Made by a program: the position numbers and the translations under genes. The notes under the pieces were generated by a model. It had not been told where the DNA came from. It saw only the letters and a list, made by a program, of their open reading frames with translations, and searched no databases. A stretch of 8,146 nucleotides of DNA from Deltaproteobacteria bacterium (GTDB taxonomy: Bacteria; Campylobacterota_A; Desulfurellia; JAGGSF01), in the NCBI GenBank assembly GCA_021159235.1, contig JAGGSF010000064.1, forward strand, positions 1-8,146, written 5' to 3'. How positions within the stretch are numbered: position 1 is the stretch's first letter; every line of letters begins with the position of its first letter. Below, in pieces: positions 5,838-8,146 of the stretch.

Positions 5838-7604
5838 TCATTTTAATTCAAGAAGTATCTTTTTAAAATAACTTAACGCCTTTGAGAAATAATCTCTTTT
5901 TAATGCACCAAGTGAAGATGGAGTCTGGAATATGCGCTCCGGAAGTCGTAAATTATCAACAGAGAATCCTTCTCTTATTTTGAAGTTGAATTTGTCCTTG
6001 TAAATTCTATCACCGATGTTCTGCAATTCATCCTGGGAGAGATCAAAACCTGCTACCCTTAACGCAGAAATAACCACATCTGGCACGTATATGCGACGGG
6101 CAAAAAAACAAACTACCAGACTGGAAAGTACCTGCCTCCATTTTTCTTCTTTAATCAACCTGTCTACCATATCCTCCGGTTCTATTTCTTCTTTTCTCTC
6201 ATACGCCTTTTCATCTATACTATAGCCTGCATTATCCAGATGGCCATGTCGAGCTCCGATAAGAAATCCCAGATAGCAACCATGACCAGTGTGATAACCG
6301 GGCATCTCATTTCCACCAAAAGCCAGAGCAAACTCCCTTCCTCCATAGATGTTGCTTGCATAATCTACTCCCTTTGCCAGGGCTCTATAAAATTCATTGG
6401 GTTGATTGACAATTTTCCTCACCATTTTCATGTAAGTTTCTCCATCTCCCCATTTTGGTTCAAGCCCCATCGTTTCCCTTTTACCTATCAGTTTCTTTTG
6501 GTAAGCCTCTGTAGCCCATGCCAGAACAACACCTGTACTCACCGCATCTATACCCAGGATCTCCACCTCATCCATGAGCTTCAGAAAAACAGATGCATCG
6601 CTAATTCCCAGCATTGTGCCTAATGCGTATGTCGGTTCATAATCGTAAGATATCATAGACGTTTTATAGAAATACGGTTCATCCTCATAAGGCTCCCGCA
6701 ATGCGGCTAAATGGATGCATCCTACCGGACAATGAGAGCAGGCTAACCTTCTTCCCAAAAAATGTTCAGCAAACGACTCCCCAGATATCTTTTTCATTTC
6801 GTCTAACCCTATCTGCTGCAGGTTCCTTACAGGTAGCGCTCCCTTTTTAGCCAGAGGGTTTATATTGGATTGAGTTCCCAAATCATGATATTTTTTCATT
6901 GCCTCAGACCTTGTGGCCTCATTAAAAATGTGGTTGTACACCTCCTTATAGAGTCTGGCATTTTCTACAGGAAGAGATCTTCTGCCAGAGATGATGATTG
7001 CCTTTAGATTTTTACTACCGAATACTGCTCCCAGGCCCAACCTCCCAAAATGCCTATAAGATTCTGTAATTACACCGGCGTAGGTAACCAGTTTCTCTCC
7101 CGCTCTTCCTATACGCATGATGGTGCGCAAGCCCTCACCTTTTTCTCTTTCTCTGATTACCCTCCCCACCGTAAACGAGCTTTTCATTCCCCACAGGGAA
7201 GAGGCATCTCTAAAATGAACCCCATCCTCATGAATGGCTATATAAACAGGATAATCACTCTTCCCCTTGATTACCATTGCTCCATAGCCTGCCAGTCTCA
7301 TCGCTATCGCACTTCTTCCGCCACAGTGACTTTCTCCTAAATTTCCAGTATGAGGAGATTTAAACAGAACTGTTGTTTTACTGGCAACCGGAAAGAGCGC
7401 ATTTAATGGCCCAACGGCGAAGATAATGGGGTTCTCTGGTGAAAAGGGATCACAACCTTTAGGGCATTCTTCAAGGAGTAGTTTTATTCCCGCGCCTACA
7501 CCCCCTAACCTTTCTTCAAATACATCACTCCTATCCTCTATATGAAAGGAATTTCTGGAGAGGTTTATATATAATACATTTTTTAAGGGGTCATTCTTTA
7601 ACAT
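5838..7604 (-). CDS. Aldehyde:ferredoxin oxidoreductase family, tungsten/molybdenum-pterin catalytic subunit
   Basis: A 588-residue AOR-family protein, close to the usual 600. It carries a bis-pterin W or Mo centre and one [4Fe-4S] cluster, and interconverts aldehydes and carboxylic acids in characterised members. Cluster ligands are C289, C292 and C296 (CSHCPVGC) plus C499, matching the spacing known for Pyrococcus AOR. The pterin-site stretch GAVFGSKNLKA (192-202), GIDAVSTG (351-358) and RHGHLDNAGYSID (452-464) are all present. The N-terminus (VLYINLS, then ERLGGVGAGIKLLLEE) is closer to the YdhV-like branch than to archaeal Aor, which leaves the substrate open. ATG 7604 has GGAGG six bases upstream, inside the end of the Fe-S gene (14-base overlap). 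No cofactor-assembly genes are in the window. Cytoplasmic, with no signal peptide. Confidence 0.93.
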   Translation of the reverse strand: MLKNDPLKNVLYINLSRNSFHIEDRSDVFEERLGGVGAGIKLLLEECPKGCDPFSPENPIIFAVGPLNALFPVASKTTVLFKSPHTGNLGESHCGGRSAIAMRLAGYGAMVIKGKSDYPVYIAIHEDGVHFRDASSLWGMKSSFTVGRVIREREKGEGLRTIMRIGRAGEKLVTYAGVITESYRHFGRLGLGAVFGSKNLKAIIISGRRSLPVENARLYKEVYNHIFNEATRSEAMKKYHDLGTQSNINPLAKKGALPVRNLQQIGLDEMKKISGESFAEHFLGRRLACSHCPVGCIHLAALREPYEDEPYFYKTSMISYDYEPTYALGTMLGISDASVFLKLMDEVEILGIDAVSTGVVLAWATEAYQKKLIGKRETMGLEPKWGDGETYMKMVRKIVNQPNEFYRALAKGVDYASNIYGGREFALAFGGNEMPGYHTGHGCYLGFLIGARHGHLDNAGYSIDEKAYERKEEIEPEDMVDRLIKEEKWRQVLSSLVVCFFARRIYVPDVVISALRVAGFDLSQDELQNIGDRIYKDKFNFKIREGFSVDNLRLPERIFQTPSSLGALKRDYFSKALSYFKKILLELK

Positions 7605-8004
7605 CTATTTCCTCCATTTTCAATACACCATGTGGACAGAAATCTACACAATATCCACAATGGGTACAGATCATGGGTTTATTTATCTCCTCGTTCCAGA
7701 ACACTGCTCCCACAATGCAGGCTTCCATGCACAACTTACATCCGATACAGTCAGAGGCTACAAGCGTAACCCCTCCACCTTTTCTTTTCTTTAATGCCCT
7801 TGTGGGACAAACTTTTGAACATTGAGGGTCTTTACACGCTCGGCATACAACAACGACAAAACCTCTCTCCAATCCACCGGCAGATCTTACGCCAATGCAA
7901 GAGCGAGACAATCCACCCTCGCCAAATCTCCTCGCACAGGCAAACATACAGGATTGACAACCCAAACATTTATCTGCATCTACAACTGCAATTCTTTTCG
8001 CCAT
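7591..8004 (-). CDS. Four-[4Fe-4S] ferredoxin-like electron-transfer subunit of the AOR
   Basis: A 137-residue protein with 17 cysteines, 16 of them in four cluster motifs: CLGCQSCMFAC (13-23), CRACKDPQCSKVC (54-66), CIGCKLCMEAC (86-96) and CTHCGYCVDFC (113-123). C36 is the extra one. The CxxCxxxxCxxxC motif and the overall layout match DmsB/YdhY-like subunits and the small subunits of AOR complexes such as AorA of Aromatoleum and WorS types. It should pass electrons between the AOR large subunit and a partner. Its stop overlaps the AOR start by 14 bases, implying coupled synthesis in a fixed ratio. ATG 8004 has GAGAGG five bases upstream. No Tat signal is seen, so it acts in the cytoplasm. 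Confidence 0.92.
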   Translation of the reverse strand: MAKRIAVVDADKCLGCQSCMFACARRFGEGGLSRSCIGVRSAGGLERGFVVVVCRACKDPQCSKVCPTRALKKRKGGGVTLVASDCIGCKLCMEACIVGAVFWNEEINKPMICTHCGYCVDFCPHGVLKMEEIDVKE

Positions 8005-8024
8005 CCCCGCCTCTCATTCAACCA

Positions 8025-8066
8025 TTAAAGCCTGCCCTTTATAATATAATTAATATTCTTTAACAT
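8025..8066 (-). CDS. Possible 13-residue leader peptide upstream of the AOR operon
   Basis: ATG at 8066 follows TTAGGAGGTAGTA, the best ribosome binding site in the window, and encodes MLKNINYIIKGRL then TAA. The TAA overlaps an ATG opening MVE-stop, and the Fe-S subunit starts 20 bases later. The first 12 bases (ATGTTAAAGAAT) are identical to the start of the AOR gene, and the GGAGG context is also alike. It may be a leader peptide that controls translation, or a relic of a duplicated AOR start. The ORF is certain as sequence; its translation is unproven. Confidence 0.35.
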   Translation of the reverse strand: MLKNINYIIKGRL

Positions 8067-8086
8067 TACTACCTCCTAATTTTATT

Positions 8087-8134
8087 TTAATGATGATTAA
8101 TTTTCCTAAACAGCGAGAACAAATAACAGGAAAA
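8087..8134. promoter_or_regulatory. Upstream region of the AOR operon: FNR/CRP-like palindrome and a second inverted repeat
   Basis: TTAAT-gatg-ATTAA (8087-8100) is a perfect 5-4-5 inverted repeat, differing from the FNR-type TTGAT-N4-ATCAA by one base per half. TTTTCCT (8101-8107) and AGGAAAA (8128-8134) form a second repeat with a 20-base spacer. Both lie upstream of the leader ORF. No convincing -35/-10 pair was found; TAAAAT near 8081-8090 on the minus strand is a weak -10 candidate. Both repeats are AT-rich and could be chance. Confidence 0.3.
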
Positions 8135-8146
8135 ATACAAAAAGCG

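Noticed and set aside
6240-6623. 127-codon open frame on the plus strand
   Set aside because: Lies wholly antisense inside the AOR gene, low-complexity Ser-rich translation with no recognisable domain.
8005-8146. Molybdenum/tungsten-cofactor riboswitch before the AOR operon
   Set aside because: I saw no extended multi-stem structure; only short AT-rich inverted repeats and a small ORF.
1-8146. CRISPR arrays, tRNA genes, insertion sequences
   Set aside because: No regularly spaced repeats, cloverleaf-like segments, transposase frames or terminal repeats were seen on either strand.

Overview
This window looks like a piece of an anaerobic, AT-rich bacterial genome. Strong AGGAGG-type ribosome binding sites and near-consensus sigma70-type promoters (TTGACA-17-TATACT, TTGACA-17-TATCAT) argue for a bacterium. 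A tungsten/molybdenum aldehyde:ferredoxin oxidoreductase (AOR) with a four-cluster iron-sulfur subunit argues for anaerobic metabolism. I cannot name a phylum from sequence alone. Every supported gene lies on the minus strand, so transcription runs from high to low coordinates.

Region 1 (8146 to 3385) is a tight five-gene cluster. It encodes a four-[4Fe-4S] ferredoxin-like subunit, an AOR large subunit, a thioredoxin-reductase-like flavoprotein that has lost its CxxC, a macro-domain protein, and ribonuclease Z (TTG start, abutting the macro gene's stop). Genes overlap by 14 and 23 bases or are separated by 10 and 0. The first three resemble an AOR of the Fe-S subunit/catalytic subunit/FAD subunit type. 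In front of them is an unusual leader holding a 13-codon ORF with a near-perfect ribosome binding site. Its first 12 bases equal the first 12 bases of the AOR gene.

Region 2 (3382 to 1194) begins with a promoter embedded just after the RNase Z stop. A perfect inverted repeat fills its -35/-10 spacer. It drives an AMP-forming acyl-CoA ligase, followed by two tiny genes that are probably translationally coupled: a Cys-rich helix-turn-helix-like protein ending in CQLGCF, and a Trm112/UPF0434 zinc-ribbon protein. A long stem-loop follows.

Region 3 (1120 to 1) is a VapBC toxin-antitoxin pair with a consensus promoter overlaid by two inverted repeats. After it comes the 5' part of an unrecognised gene, perhaps PD-(D/E)XK-like, that runs off the window.

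Aldehyde oxidation by the AOR module would yield a carboxylic acid, and the adjacent ligase could activate that acid to an acyl-CoA (or AOR could run in reverse). The flavoprotein could pass electrons to or from NAD(P). This coupling is inferred from gene order. No CRISPR array, rRNA, tRNA or insertion sequence was seen.
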